In this document: one piece after another, positions 11,641 to 22,350 of the stretch
How positions within the stretch are numbered: position 1 is the stretch's first letter
How the letters are laid out: the number at the start of each line of letters is the position of its first letter
From: Molanna angustata
Taxonomy: Eukaryota > Arthropoda > Insecta > Trichoptera > Molannidae
Direction: 5' to 3'
Assembly (NCBI GenBank): GCA_963576475.1
Contig: OY754973.1
Location: 8,144,052 to 8,208,051, forward strand
Length of the DNA: 64,000 bases
Notes under the pieces: generated by a model
Told to the model about the DNA's origin: nothing
Seen by the model: only the letters and a program-made list of their open reading frames with translations
The model's database searches: none
Program-made: the position numbers and the translations under genes

Positions 11641-11845
11641 CTATGGAGCACGTTACAACTATTTAATTTTAATACGAATAATACTGCCGAAGGCCATTTA
11701 CAATTACAATTATACACAATACAAATAAAAATATTCATCACAGTCAATTAGAAAAACATAATAATGTACCTATTTATTTTATCGATTGAATGAATATGCA
11801 AACAAAGCATTAAATATACATATAAGGGACACACACAGACACACT

Positions 11846-11976
11846 AAGCCTCTAAGTTGGTGTTTTTTGACTTCAAAGTTTAAAAAAACATGAAAGATAT
11901 AGACCTGGCATAAAATTCTTAATACTGACGATTCATTAAGATAAATAAATTCTCTTGAACGTGTCGACAGTTGGAA
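11846..11976 (-). mobile_element. Helitron H1 fragment, 5' part
   Basis: CTCTAAGTTGGTGTTTTTTG, ATATAGACCTGGCATAAA and GTGTCGACAGTTGGAAT are the reverse complement of the H1 start. It is diverged. Confidence 0.6.
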
Positions 11977-12089
11977 TATTATGTATCTATGTATATATGG
12001 GTATGTATGTATGCATGTATATATTTTTAAGTGTTTAGATTTTCTTATTAGTATGAATACCTAAATTTTGTATTTTTGTAAAGTAATCC

Positions 12090-12212
12090 TTTCAGAATAC
12101 AATCTCACCATGATACTAGTTAATAATCTGCAATAAAAAGAATACCCTTAAACATTTCAAATTCATAACTCCGCACTATATCACCTTCGGGGGTAGTGGA
12201 GGGTAAAAATAT
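12090..12212. repeat. dispersed repeat shared with 28030-28152
   Basis: Both places carry CATGATACTAGTTRATAATC, CTGCAATAAAAA, CATAACT and CCACTATATC in the same order over about 120 bp. Identity unknown. Confidence 0.75.
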
Positions 12213-13009
12213 TTCACATCAAACCATTGATTTTTTACGTTCATATTGCCAATGTCAAACGCAGTGGTTCAACCTTGTTAAGTAAAAATACATAATATCT
12301 ACTGTGAAACAATATTTAATAAACAGTAAGTACTTAAGGCAAACAACACGTACTCTAATGATGTATTTGTAAAAGAATGTAATTTAATTAATATTATATA
12401 GGGTACCCATAGAAGAGGGTACCTATGTATATACATACATAAGCAATATAGAGGTATACTCTTTGACAAAAAGAACCTCAATGACTTTCAAACTTAAAAA
12501 TCTAATGAATTACGTATGATTGTTTGACCATTGGATGATCACTAGTAGGTACATACAAATTTAAGAAATCTTTGTATGAAGTTAGATTGAAAAAGCCAAT
12601 TTTCTAAAAGCATAACATTTTTTCCACTTTTAATAATAGATGCACATTATTTTAATTAAACAATAAAAAAATTATTAATTAAATTTACCATACAAGGAAA
12701 TAAAATAAAATCAATTATTAATAAAAAAAAACACGGCACTCGGCTCTGAACGAGCGGTATGTATGTCAAAGAAAGGATTAGTACTTCTCTTGTGTTACGC
12801 CGCCGTTAGACAAACATAACATTTATGATTGTATCATAAAAGTATATTTTTGCATGATTTGGCACGAAATAAGACATTTTGAATCTGGCACGGTTCATAT
12901 TTTAACATCCTGTGTAGGACGTAGGTATATGTTTCTGTGCGAGTTTTGACATGATATAATATTATACCTACATAAATATCTATCATTCAAGTAAGTTGGA
13001 AGGTATATT

Positions 13010-13275
13010 CATTATTTCACGAGTTGCATGTAACACATGAGACACAATTTAAGAGTACGTATCAAACTAAAAACACACATTAATAAATATTTTAATTTTT
13101 TTTTATTTTCCAACAACAACTGTCGATTTGTTTAAGGGAATTTATTCTCTTAACATATCAAGCGATGATACGCGAGATTTGTATGCCAGGTCTATATTTT
13201 TCGTGTTTTTTTCAACTTTGGAGTAAAAAAAGTCAACTTAGAGGCTACTCAGCATATACCTATGTTATATAAATA
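13010..13275 (+). mobile_element. Helitron H1 fragments
   Basis: At 13020-13045 a reversed H1 3' end (GAGTTGCATGTAACACATGAG) is present. From 13123 the 5' part reads forward (AACTGTCGATTTGTTTAAGG, CGCGAGATTTGTATGCCAGG) to about 13255. The two pieces are not one intact element. Confidence 0.6.
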
Positions 13276-13285
13276 GATTATTATT

Positions 13286-14105
13286 AGATGGGTCGATGGC
13301 AGAGCGGTTAGCGTGCTGGGCTAGTAATCCAGTGGTTGTCAGTTCGAATCCTGCCTTGAACGTTTTCTTTCACCTATAGCATAATACATACATACATACA
13401 TACCATCACGCCATGTCCCTCACGGGGTAGGCAGAGAGAACCGAACGCCACATTTTTCTATCTTGACACGCATTCATCGCCTCCTTAACATTCATACATC
13501 GTCTTATACATGTTCGTCTGTTGTTCACGCTTCTTACATTTCCATCTTTCAAAATATCGTTTACATGGTCGTGCCATCCTTTTCTTGGGCGCCCGCGACC
13601 TCTTATTCCGTTCCTGTCAGATTTGTATATTTTCTTCGTCAGGCGTTCTTCGTTCATTCTCCCCAAGTGGCCAAACCATCTCAATGTGTTAACTTTCATT
13701 CTGTTAATTACATCTTTCTTTATCTTACATTCTTTCCTTGTATCTTCATTCCGAACTCTATCATACATCGTTCTGTTACAAATTCTTCTAAGCGATCTCA
13801 TTTCAACTGCATTTATTCTGCTTTCGTGCGACTTCTGCCATGTCCAGGTCTCACTTGCATACGTCAATGTTGGCACTACGATTGCGTTATGAATGGCAAC
13901 TTTAGCGTCTCTTGATATGTTGCGATCATTCATAACTGGTCTAAGTGCTCCATTCACTCTGTTTCCTGCCATAACTCTTCTTTCAATATCCTTATCAGGC
14001 CGTCCATTCCGTTGGAACATACTACCCAGATAGACATACTCGTCGACTTGTTCAAGCCATTCAAGATACATATATATGTACTTGTTTAGCAAGGACATAT
14101 TCATT
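13286..14105 (+). mobile_element. SINE S1 interrupted by a LINE-A insertion
   Basis: The tRNA-like head and the first body block lie at 13286-13383 (A box TGGCAGAGCGG, B box GTTCGAATCC). The S1 end (TATGTACTTGTTTAGCAAGG, ACATATTCATTTTG) reappears at 14080-14105 after a LINE-A copy. Compared with the S1 at 41176, about 35 bases of SINE body are missing at the junction, so the insertion removed target sequence or duplicated none. Confidence 0.85.
13384..14070 (-). mobile_element. LINE-A copy, long open frame
   Basis: The minus strand has an uninterrupted frame from about 14068 to 13406. It includes WLEQVDEYVYLGSMFQRNG, KDIERRVMAGNRVNGALRPV, LTYASETWTWQKSHESRIN, MKVNTLRWFGHLGRMNEER, GRGRPRKGWHDHVNDILK and the end WRSVLSAYPVRDMA-stop. 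A TATG-type tail lies at 13384-13402. It is the best preserved LINE-A in the window and is 5'-truncated (the catalytic core is missing). It sits inside a SINE. Confidence 0.92.
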
Positions 14106-14545
14106 TTGTATGTAATGTTTTTTAACATTTTTTATAAAAATTGAATTTAGTGACGACATCTTTTCATACAATTTGTAAGGCATCTCAAAATTTAACAATT
14201 ATTGTAATAAAAGTTTAGTGACGACATTTCATAAAAATTGTGTGGCAGTGACCTATACACAATACCTATATTATAAGGCAATGAAATATAATATCATTGA
14301 TCTAAGGTGACTAAATAGTTTGATACTTAATCTTCAAAATAAATACATACCATCAAACTGTTTTCATATTCTGGGTAAGAAGGAAGGACTGACCTCTCCA
14401 TACTACCCTATCTTGACATACATACCTACATGTTTTGTATAGAGTACAAAATATCTTAAAATATTCAATTGTTTGTATTTAGGGGTTTCTATTTCTGTGC
14501 GTATTCTTTAACTAAACATACATACTATCGCATGTCTGATAGTTT
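14106..14545 (+). mobile_element. Helitron H1 fragment, 3' half
   Basis: It shares AGTGACGACAT, TTCATACAATTTGTA, GCAGTGACCTATACACAATA and the LINE-A-like tail (CATATTCTGGGTAAGAAGG, 14340-14430) with H1, and ends near ACTATCGCATGTCTGATAG. The CTAG terminus is not preserved. Confidence 0.6.
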
Positions 14546-15000
14546 CCTTGTATTTATTTGTATATTATTATAATTTTAGGGAGAGGACTTATATAATTAT
14601 TGGCATCAATGTTCATGACTAGAAAAATATGTTGTTAGATATTTTCATAAGAATAATCTTTGAAAGATTTATTATATTCAGACAATGATTTTAGTTTTGA
14701 TTCACTTCAGCTTATACATCGACGTTATGGATCTTAAATTCTTCAACATGTTTGTATTTCATTTTTTATTTTTATAACTATAATAACAACATTATATGAA
14801 AAGTTATAAAAATACAGAAATTTCAAGACGACATATAAACGATATTTCATAGTTTGGTGATTTTTTTTTCCAAAAATTGTAATAATTTGATCTTAGATTA
14901 TATATGTTTGATAGGTACCTAAAATTATATAACATGTTTACTTTAAGGAAAATTTAGGTTTTATTAAAAAAAATCGAATATGTACCTACTTTACCTACTC

Positions 15001-15200
15001 ATAAAAGTGCAAGACTTGCAAGACTCTTGCTGCAAGACCAAGACCAAGACCAAGACTATGTATGCAAGACCAAGACCAAGACCAAGACTATACTTGTAAA
15101 CGCAAGACCAAGACCAAGACCGCGGGTGCAAGACCAAGACCAAGACCAAGACCACCCCGGTCTTGGTCTTGGTCTTGCATTTGCTCATCACTACGAATAT
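15001..15200. repeat. CAAGAC/GTCTTG hexamer element, copy 2
   Basis: Runs of CAAGAC units separated by short linkers (TATGTATG, TATACTTGTAAACG, CGCGGGTG, then CCCC) end with GTCTTGCATTTGCTCATCACTA. The terminal GATGAGCAAA motif matches copy 1. It is inserted directly after the last recognisable codons of a LINE fragment (15217-15600). Confidence 0.8.
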
Positions 15201-15216
15201 TAACGATTAAAAAATC

Positions 15217-15600
15217 TTTAACGATTCTACATGTATTCATTATTACCGTTTTTTGCATTTTTATTATTAAGTTTTTCGATAAATCTATAATTTCTAAATT
15301 ACGAATTAACGATTTTGGAATAATGCCAGTGGCTGAAATAATGAACGGTAATATTATTATTTTACGAGAATGCCAAAGTCTTTTAATCTCGTTACCTAAA
15401 GCGGTGTATTTTCTAATTTTTTCATCAAAAGTTTTTATAATAATATTACTAGAATTTTGAATAGCCACGTCGCAAATATATGTTATTCTTTTAATTTTAT
15501 CGTGTATTATTATATCGGGTCTGTTATGTTAAATTGACCGGTCATTTAATATTGTTTTATCGTAATAAAGCGAAATATTATTATTCTTGTTATTATTACG
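15217..15600 (-). mobile_element. LINE 3' fragment (R4/Dong-type tail likely)
   Basis: The minus strand reads LYYDKTILNDRS, NRPDIIIHDKIKRITYICDV, AIQNSSNIIIKTF, EKIRKYTALGNEIKRLW, LPFIISATGIIPKSL and KMQKTVIMNTCRIVKDFL. The series (D.AIPN..N, EK..KY..L..E..R.W, G.IPK.L, LQK..IL.T..I.R..L) is the conserved C-terminal domain of a widespread non-LTR group. A stop/frameshift lies near 15530. It is 5'-truncated; the 3' side meets the hexamer repeat. Confidence 0.75.
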
Positions 15601-15908
15601 TATTGAAATTTATATTTGTCCTATGGAGATTAACGCGTTTTATAGCTATGTAACAAAATAAAACAAACACTTTAAAGTAAAACAATAGAAAAAGGGTTAA
15701 GATATATGTATGTATGTGGGGTATTAATTCAATTATTGTTTTGATGCTTTTTTTGTATTGTTATTATATTGTTGATTTTTTATATTTTATGAATTTTTAT
15801 GTGATTGAATCGTTCTATATGTACTCATTTTATCAGCACAAACATTTTATGTTATTTGAGAAATGGAAGAAAAAACAATGTACAAATTCAAAGTATTGTA
15901 AAATATTT

Positions 15909-16391
15909 ACCGTCTTACTTATAAACTTAATGTTTCTATAGTATCTGGTAATAGAGCGTTATTAAAAAGCGTGAAAAAGTTTACTTATAAACCGTGACTA
16001 TCTTTATTACACCTGAATTTAGTAGACGTCAAGTTAAGACGATTCGAGAGGTTGTTAAACTCTTGAATAACGCGTCATATCAAATATTTCAAAATGGCGG
16101 ATCTTTCACAAATGATCCGACGCATATTTGAGATTGAGACAAACATTTAATCTTTATAACGTTTTTCTTTGTTATTCGTCATCGCAATCGTATTTAAATT
16201 GACTCGATACGGCACAACGCGGTGTTTGTTTCCATTTTTCGATTTCAGTTATCCAAAGATTATATGCATTTATCTATTTTTTAACATGTATGAAGCCAAT
16301 GCGGCCATATGTAAAAAAATAATGAGGGTGTTGTAAACAATGCGGTGTAATAGTTAGTCACATCTTAGTATATGTTTATAAGTAAGATTGT
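15909..16391. mobile_element. TIR element, family T1, uninterrupted copy
   Basis: The ends are CCGTCTTACTTATAAAC (left) and GTTTATAAGTAAGATTG (right), imperfect inverted repeats. Internal CAAAATGGCGGATC, CACAACGCGGTGTTT and CCAATGCGGCCATATG have reverse-complement matches in the copy at 43742-45088. There is no coding, about 480 bp. Confidence 0.75.
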
Positions 16392-16784
16392 TTAATACCG
16401 ATCTGTACTATTTTAATCGTGATTATCTAGTTGCGCGCTTAGAAAGCTTTTAACGAAATCTGATAAATAAGATCGATATTGTTTTATTGAATTATAAATA
16501 AAAAAAATGTGAAAAACTTAAAATATATAAAAGGAGAAATAAATTTGCATATTTTTTTATTTATTTATGGGTTCCTACCAATTTTTCTCAAAACACTTAT
16601 GAATTTTTCTAGCTGTGACAAAAACTTTATAAAAAACATAGACAAAAAATAATTCAGCATTGTGAATGTGAAATATTTTACTAGTTGAACAATTCATATG
16701 AGAATACAACAGCAGTTACACATAGTTTATTCGATTTCTTATCATAAAAATAGATTATCCAAATGTTTTTATTTTGAATTCCAG

Positions 16785-16953
16785 AAATGAAAAGTTTTAC
16801 ACTTGTTGTGATGAGCCTTACCTGGATATTACCTTCAACATCACGATGAGAAGGAAGACATTATTCTACACAGTCAACCTCATTATTCCCTGTATGGGAA
16901 TTTCATTTCTCACAGTTCTTGTCTTCTATCTTCCATCAGACAGCGGAGAAAAG
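16785..16953 (+). CDS. nicotinic acetylcholine receptor alpha subunit, exon (loop C, M1)
   Basis: The exon begins with one base that completes the arginine codon split at 2218, then encodes 56 residues starting [17 protein letters not shown]. The adjacent cysteines (residues 7-8) with tyrosines at 5 and 12 are the loop C signature that defines alpha subunits and contacts the agonist. After the MRRKTLFY pre-M1 segment comes transmembrane helix M1 (about residues 28-50, [19 protein letters not shown]). The exon ends SDSGEK. The glutamate before the final lysine sits at the -1' ring at the cytoplasmic mouth of M2 and is typical of cation-selective receptors. The acceptor is TTCCAG (ends 16784) and the donor GTAAGA (from 16954). 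The exon ends in phase 0. There is no frame damage, so the gene looks functional here. Confidence 0.95.
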
Positions 16954-17301
16954 GTAAGAAATTTATAAGTCCACTGAGAATTATACAGTCAAAAATATAT
17001 GAATAGCAGAACCATAATGATACAATATTTACTGAGTTGACATGCGAAAACCTCATGCATAAATCTACTTAAACTGTCAACATGAACAGGGTTAAAAAAT
17101 AATACAGTTGTTAATAAATTGTGGAAGGTTTTGTGATTCGATAGGTAAAAACCATGCATCACGTTTCTGAGAAATATAATCGGAATTTTAAATAATTGTT
17201 TGACTATTGTAAGAATCATCATTAAAACGAGACAAAAAAACTCAAATTTAATACATACAAAAGTGAAAACATATTTTTATTTTATTTATTTCAAATCCAG
17301 A

Positions 17302-17414
17302 GCTGTGTTCAGATACATCACTCGACGTCGGATGTATCTGAAGTTGAAGATTATGGCGTTTTTCACACTAAACTCACTGAACGTTTTCGAGTGGCGTTTC
17401 AATCTGAACACAGC
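17302..17414. mobile_element. short TIR element (MITE)
   Basis: GCTGTGTTCAGAT at 17302 and ATCTGAACACAGC at 17402-17414 are perfect 13-bp inverted repeats. A related end TGAACACAGC lies at 17791-17800, so a larger unit 17302-17800 with the same terminal motif is also possible. The sequence 17640-17790 has related GCGTTTTTCAC and CTCGACGTTC motifs. Confidence 0.65.
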
Positions 17415-18474
17415 ATTGAGCACCTTAAATGTCGTATGTCATTTATCATATTCGTGTCTTTTTAGATTATATTTTCATCGAAAGACAACAATTGGGCAGT
17501 TGAGTAAATAATGCCCTGTGACATTTTATTGGAAATTTTTAATGATATTTTTATAAATTAACCTCTTTGTCAATGCAGTCATCATAAATAATGTCAACTG
17601 ACATACCACAGATAAAATAGAAGTCAACAGATACTATAACCGTCAGAGCGTTTTTCACCCGACAATTTTAAAGAGCGTTTGGTGCGTACACTCGACGTTC
17701 TATCTAAACGCCACAGAGTGTCCTTCGAGCGTCTGTTTCCGGTCATTATGAACGGCTTTGAGCATCACTATGTGCACTCGGCGTTCATTGTGAACACAGC
17801 CCAGTATAAGCATAAACATTTAATATAAATCACAAAAAGATACGTATATTTATTGCTTCATTCACTTGCATTATATCGTCTCGTTTACGCTCTTCGTCGG
17901 GATCGTAACAAAATGAAAAAGTCGTCTTTTTTCATTTTATTACGTATGTTAAGTATTTTTTGTGTTTTTTGATCAAACTTCTATAAAAATTATATTTTGC
18001 CGGTTTCGTAGAGTAACTACTTAAAGTTTCAAATAAGAAAATATACGAGTTATTATTTATTTAACGAACGAGTAGCTAAGTAAGCGGAAGATATGTTAAT
18101 AAATTTATACCCGATATTACGACTTAGGTATGTGATTTATTTTCAGAGATATTTAAGTATGTTGCATTATAACATATCGAAAGATTTGGGTTAAAGATAT
18201 TTTTAAAGGACTTATATATTATACTAGAAACGAATAAGATTAGATTTGAGATCGGAAAAGTTGCATAGTATAAAAATAAGTAGTTGAGTAAAGATAAAAT
18301 GGGATTCGAAACGGTCCAAGTTGAGAAATATTAAAACAGAAGAACTTTGAAAGTTGTCTCTAAATTTTCATAGCTGGCGGTTTACTATCTGATAATATTA
18401 TTGCTGAAAATATGGAACTTCGAGAATTAGCATTACTATTTATAATTCATATGTTTGGGAACGCTTATGCTCGA

Positions 18475-18725
18475 TTATACAAAAATGTTGATGTAATTTT
18501 CAATGTAATGATCGGCTTTAATTTCGGTCGAGACATTGTTGTCACTTGTCACCATAGTACCGAGGTACACAAACTCGCTAGCAGTTTCGAATGTGTAATC
18601 GTCGACTCGCAAATCTGGCGGTTTTCGACGTTCATGCACTGGCATATACTTTGTCTTTCCCTCGTTTACCATCAACCCCATATTCCTTGCTGATGCAGCC
18701 AGCAGCCAGGGCTTTAAATGCAATT
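18475..18725 (-). mobile_element. reverse transcriptase fragment (RTE-like LINE)
   Basis: The minus strand encodes ASARNMGLMVNEGKTKYM, then LRVDDYTFETASEFVYLGT and VTSDNNVSTEIK. The motif G..VN..KTK.M followed by F.YLG and EI..RI is the region just after the YADD box in many insect RT proteins. It is a short remnant. Confidence 0.75.
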
Positions 18726-18801
18726 TTTAAATCATTTGTGTCCATGTCTCTACAGAGTCAAATAATTTACTGAATCATAAAAAAATCTAACGTCTCCTTA
18801 G

Positions 18802-19026
18802 TACATACATACATACATACATACCATCACGCCATGTCCCTCGCGGGGTAGGCAGAGAGAACAGAACGCCACACTATTCTATCTTGACATACATTCACCG
18901 CCTCGTCAACATTCATGCTACGTCTCATGCATGTTCTTCTATTGTTCAGACTTCTAACATTTCCTTCTTTCAGAATATCATTCACATGGTCGAGCCATCC
19001 TTTTCTTGGGCGCCCCCTAGCTCCTT
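18802..19026 (-). mobile_element. LINE-A copy, 3' end only
   Basis: An ATAC tail (18802-18822) is followed by CCATCACGCCATGTCCCTCG. Coding on the minus strand follows up to GCGCCCAAGAAAAGGATGGC (the GRPRKGW region), where it stops at 19026. Confidence 0.85.
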
Positions 19027-19773
19027 AGTGTTTTCTCAAAACATTTAATTTACATTTTAAATTAGCCAATTATCTAAAGAATGTTGTAAATCAATTCATG
19101 TTTGTTACTTTCTGAGTTCTAGAAAGAAACAAACTAATTTAACAGACTCTCAGAAATGCTTTTGATTGTATGTATAGATATGTATCGAGCCTTTTGATGT
19201 CAGTGTTTAAACAATGAAATCTAAGTAAGGCATTTCGAATTACTTACCTTAAAAACAATTCAGAGAAGGGATCTCTTCGAGCGAACTGTAATTTAATTCA
19301 ATTATAAATATATTAGTATTTAGTTGATGAAATACTTAAAATAATTGTGAAATTATAACTTGAGTTTTTAATTGAGATATTAAATTTGAAGAAAGCACTT
19401 GTTTAACTTCAAAAGTAACACGTTTATCTCATTATAGTCAAAAATGTTCAATAATATTTTTACAATATGAAAATTTGATACTAATGAATGCAAATTTTGA
19501 ATATCTTGCCTTACAACATATTCAAAACTTGAATATATTGCTCAAAATTTGAAAAAAATATAACTACTGTTCTTCCTCCACTACAACCCGTTCTGTTTAT
19601 GGGGACTAATAATGGCCACTTCCAAAACTCTGAAAGAACACATAAAGAACATACGAAGAGTCCGGAGAACTTTAAAACCTTGCAGCCACTGCACTCTAAG
19701 TGCCAAAGATAGCTAATATAATATTAATAAATGTATAAAAATCTAGTAAATATGACAACTATAATAATTATTT

Positions 19774-20011
19774 CGGCCTTCGTGGCTCGATTGGTTGGAT
19801 ATCTGACTGCTGATCCAAGGGTCCCGGGTTAGATTCCCGGTGTAGACACAGTTTTTAATTGTGTTTTCGGTCTGGATCTGTGAGACGATTAATATTGTAA
19901 GTCTCCAGAATGTGGCAACTTGTTATTGGGTGAGTGTTAAATAATTATTTGACATAGTACCTGTCAGTTTCCCGAGAAGCTAATACATAAAATAAAATAA
20001 ATAAAATTTTG
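19774..20011 (+). mobile_element. tRNA-derived SINE (family S3)
   Basis: The head has CGTGGCTCGATTGG as A box and GGGTTAGATTCCCGG as a mutated B box. The body has GTCTCCAGAATGTGGCAACT, TGTTATTGGGTGAGTG and TTTGACATAGTACCTG, with an AAATAAAATAAATAAA tail. Others: 21901-22127 (minus), 42951-43100 (minus), 55640-55990. Confidence 0.8.
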
Positions 20012-20648
20012 GGCATACTCTTTTAACTCTTTCAGTAACTAAAGCAAAAAAAATAATATTCAATTCACTATTAAACAAAGGAATAGAGGAATATAATTTT
20101 AGCAGGAATATAATAAAAGACACTTTATTCAAACTGACAGGAATTAAACACTAAACAATTATAACACAATTGTATAATGGCATTGGCCTAGTGGAGTGTC
20201 GTATCCAGAATTCACTACAAAACCATGAGAGTTATGGGGTGTAAATAAAAAGATTGATTTAATACATTTTATAACAAATGATTGGATACAAAAAATGAAA
20301 AAATATAAATCATATGACGCCAAAGACTTATCAGCATTTATATTTACATATATAACATATTTGTTAAATTTTCATACCTTACCAATGTTTTTGTACTCTA
20401 CTAGATTTTTTTTTATTTACTTTATAGAATACAACAGCAAACAAGAAATATTTATACAAATATAGTAGTGGGGGGAAGCATGGACCAAAAAAAAATTAAA
20501 ATTAAATTAAAGGGGCACAATTAAAAAGTTAAAAATGCGCACAACAAAACAGAGCACAGATTTAATATCCTACAAATTCACAATTTTTTTTAAATATATA
20601 TAAACTCGAAGCAAACATCCAATTCCGGATCACTCAAACAATTTCTAT

Positions 20649-20661
20649 TGTACCCAGTACA
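20649..20661. repeat. target-site duplication, left
   Basis: TGTACCCAGTACA is identical to 21217-21229 and flanks the inverted LINE-A insertion. Confidence 0.85.
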
Positions 20662-21216
20662 TACGCAGAGAGAACCGAGCGCCATACTCCTCTATTTTTG
20701 CACACATTTCTAGCTTCCTTTACATCCATGCATCGTCTCATACATGCTCGTCGATTATTCAAGCTTCTTATATTTCTTTCTTTCAAAATATCATTCACAT
20801 GGTCATGCCATCCCTTTCTGGGGCGGCCCCCGCTATTCAATCCATCTCTGAATGGAAGACCTGATAAAGACATTGAAAGAAGAGTTATGGCAGGTAATAG
20901 AACAAATGGAGATCTCAGACCAGTAATGTCTGATCCAAGCATCTCAAAGGAAGCCAAAATTGCCGTACATAATGCAATTGTAGTGCCCACTTTGATGTAT
21001 GCCAGTGAAATATGGACGTGGCAAAAGACGCATGAAAGTAGAATAAACGCTGTGGAAATGAGATCACTAATATGATAGAATCAAAAATGAGGACATTAGG
21101 AGGGAATACAAGATGAAGAAGAGTATTATAAGTAAAATGAAAGTGAATTCCTTGAGGTGGTTTGGACATATTGAAAGAATGAATGATGAACGACTGACCA
21201 AAAAAATATACATGGG
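20662..21216 (-). mobile_element. LINE-A insertion with inverted 5' segment (twin priming)
   Basis: 20662-20850 encodes the protein end on the minus strand (GGRPRKGWHDHVNDILKERN ... WRSVLSAY). 20851-21216 encodes the preceding part on the plus strand (NGRPDKDIERRVMAGNRTNG, IWTWQKTHESRINAVEMRSL, MKVNSLRWFGHIERMNDERL, ending LTKKIYM). In the normal copy at 13384, LTKKIY is followed almost at once by RGRPRKGW, so the two pieces abut in the element and are simply reversed. Perfect 13-bp duplications flank it. The last ~35 bp of the usual 3' end and the ATAC tail are absent. Confidence 0.88.
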
Positions 21217-21229
21217 TGTACCCAGTACA
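21217..21229. repeat. target-site duplication, right
   Basis: TGTACCCAGTACA; partner of 20649-20661. Confidence 0.85.
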
Positions 21230-21900
21230 AGCTCGATTAATATATGTATGAGGTAACGGATTTTGTAATAAATAAATACTGCCAAAAGGGTCTCTAATAA
21301 TCACATTAAACTCGTTTTTCTCTGACATTATTCCGACATATCCATGACCGTCTTTCATAAATGCAGACCATTCACCAAGTTATTGAGTTTATCCGCTATC
21401 CTCAACCATAAAGGCAACGAGGAAGAGAAGCTTCAAAACAACCAAAGAAAATTTACTCATTTGAATCTCAACACAAAACTGTGCCGCAAACTCATGTAAA
21501 ACTCTAGCGTTAGAGAGTATAGCCGTTCGTATTAAAATAACGCTTTGCGGCCATCTACGTAGAATATTTTAAATTACGTGCTAAAGCTATTAAGCTTGGC
21601 AATTACCGGGCAAAAAACTTTGTTCGACTGAAAGCCTTTATTCGGCGTCGGAATAAATCCAACATGGCCGTATATAATATTATAAAGTTTATATCGACAC
21701 TTATTTTATCAACTTTTGTTGAATCGAGTGCTAATTTCAATTTAACCAGATGAATTGAATATTTTTCATTACGATTGTTAAATGAGTTTTTTGTCCTGGA
21801 TTAGATCGCATTGAGTATGTATTTAAATACGATTAAATGCTCTGGACCAAAAAATTAATTCATGATAAACATTTGTTTGCTTATTATCATATTTCATTAT

Positions 21901-22127
21901 TTTATCTTTATTTATTTAATATTTCTTTTGGGGCAACTAGCAGGTACTATGTCAAATATTAAACACGCACCCAATAACAAGTTGCCACATTCTTGAGACT
22001 TACGATATTAATCGTCACACAGATCCAGACTGAAAACACAGTTAAAAGTTGTGTTTCCACCGGGAATCGAACAAGGGAAGATTGGATCAGCAGTTATATA
22101 TCTAACTAATTGAGCCACGAAGGCCGA
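21901..22127 (-). mobile_element. tRNA-derived SINE (family S3)
   Basis: Reverse-strand copy: the AATAAATAA-type tail is at 21901-21930, GTTGCCACATTCTTGAGACT in the body, and the head ends TTGAGCCACGAAGGCCGACA at 22127. Confidence 0.8.
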
Positions 22128-22194
22128 CAGATTATAAATAGATCAAATTTTTGTTATTAAATAAAATTCTCAGGTGAAATAATTTTGAACTTTC

Positions 22195-22350
22195 AAAAAT
22201 TTGTTTGATAGGCATAAAGTGATCACATGAACCAGCTGATGACAGATTGTAAGCCCTGCAGGTGTCTTAATTTCCCTGTTCTCTTTTGATATTCCGACTT
22301 CGTCTCTATTGAGATTTTGAAAATTTGTCATAAAAAATACAAATTCGATA
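22195..22350 (-). mobile_element. foldback-D fragment
   Basis: It shares AAAGTGATCAC, TGTAAGCCCTGCAGGTG, TTAATTTCCCTGTTCTCTT and CGTCTCTATTGAGATTTTG with the family at 24185 and 35597. Confidence 0.7.

Larger units (their letters stand above)
2219..16784 (+). other. nAChR intron, 14,566 bp
   Basis: Bounded by GT at 2219 and AG at 16784, it joins a phase-2 exon to one that begins with the missing third base. It contains Helitrons, LINE-A copies, SINEs, a foldback, two CAAGAC repeats and a TIR element, listed separately. No further receptor exon is visible. Stretches with nothing recognised: 2866-3300, 7546-8990, 9530-9780, 11033-11500, 12213-13010, 14546-15000 and 15601-15908. From 16392 to the exon the sequence is AT-rich with no feature. 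Confidence 0.85.

Noticed and set aside
13463..13915. 150-codon + strand frame (and the similar one at 6866-7237)
   Set aside because: It is the antisense shadow of the LINE-A reverse transcriptase.
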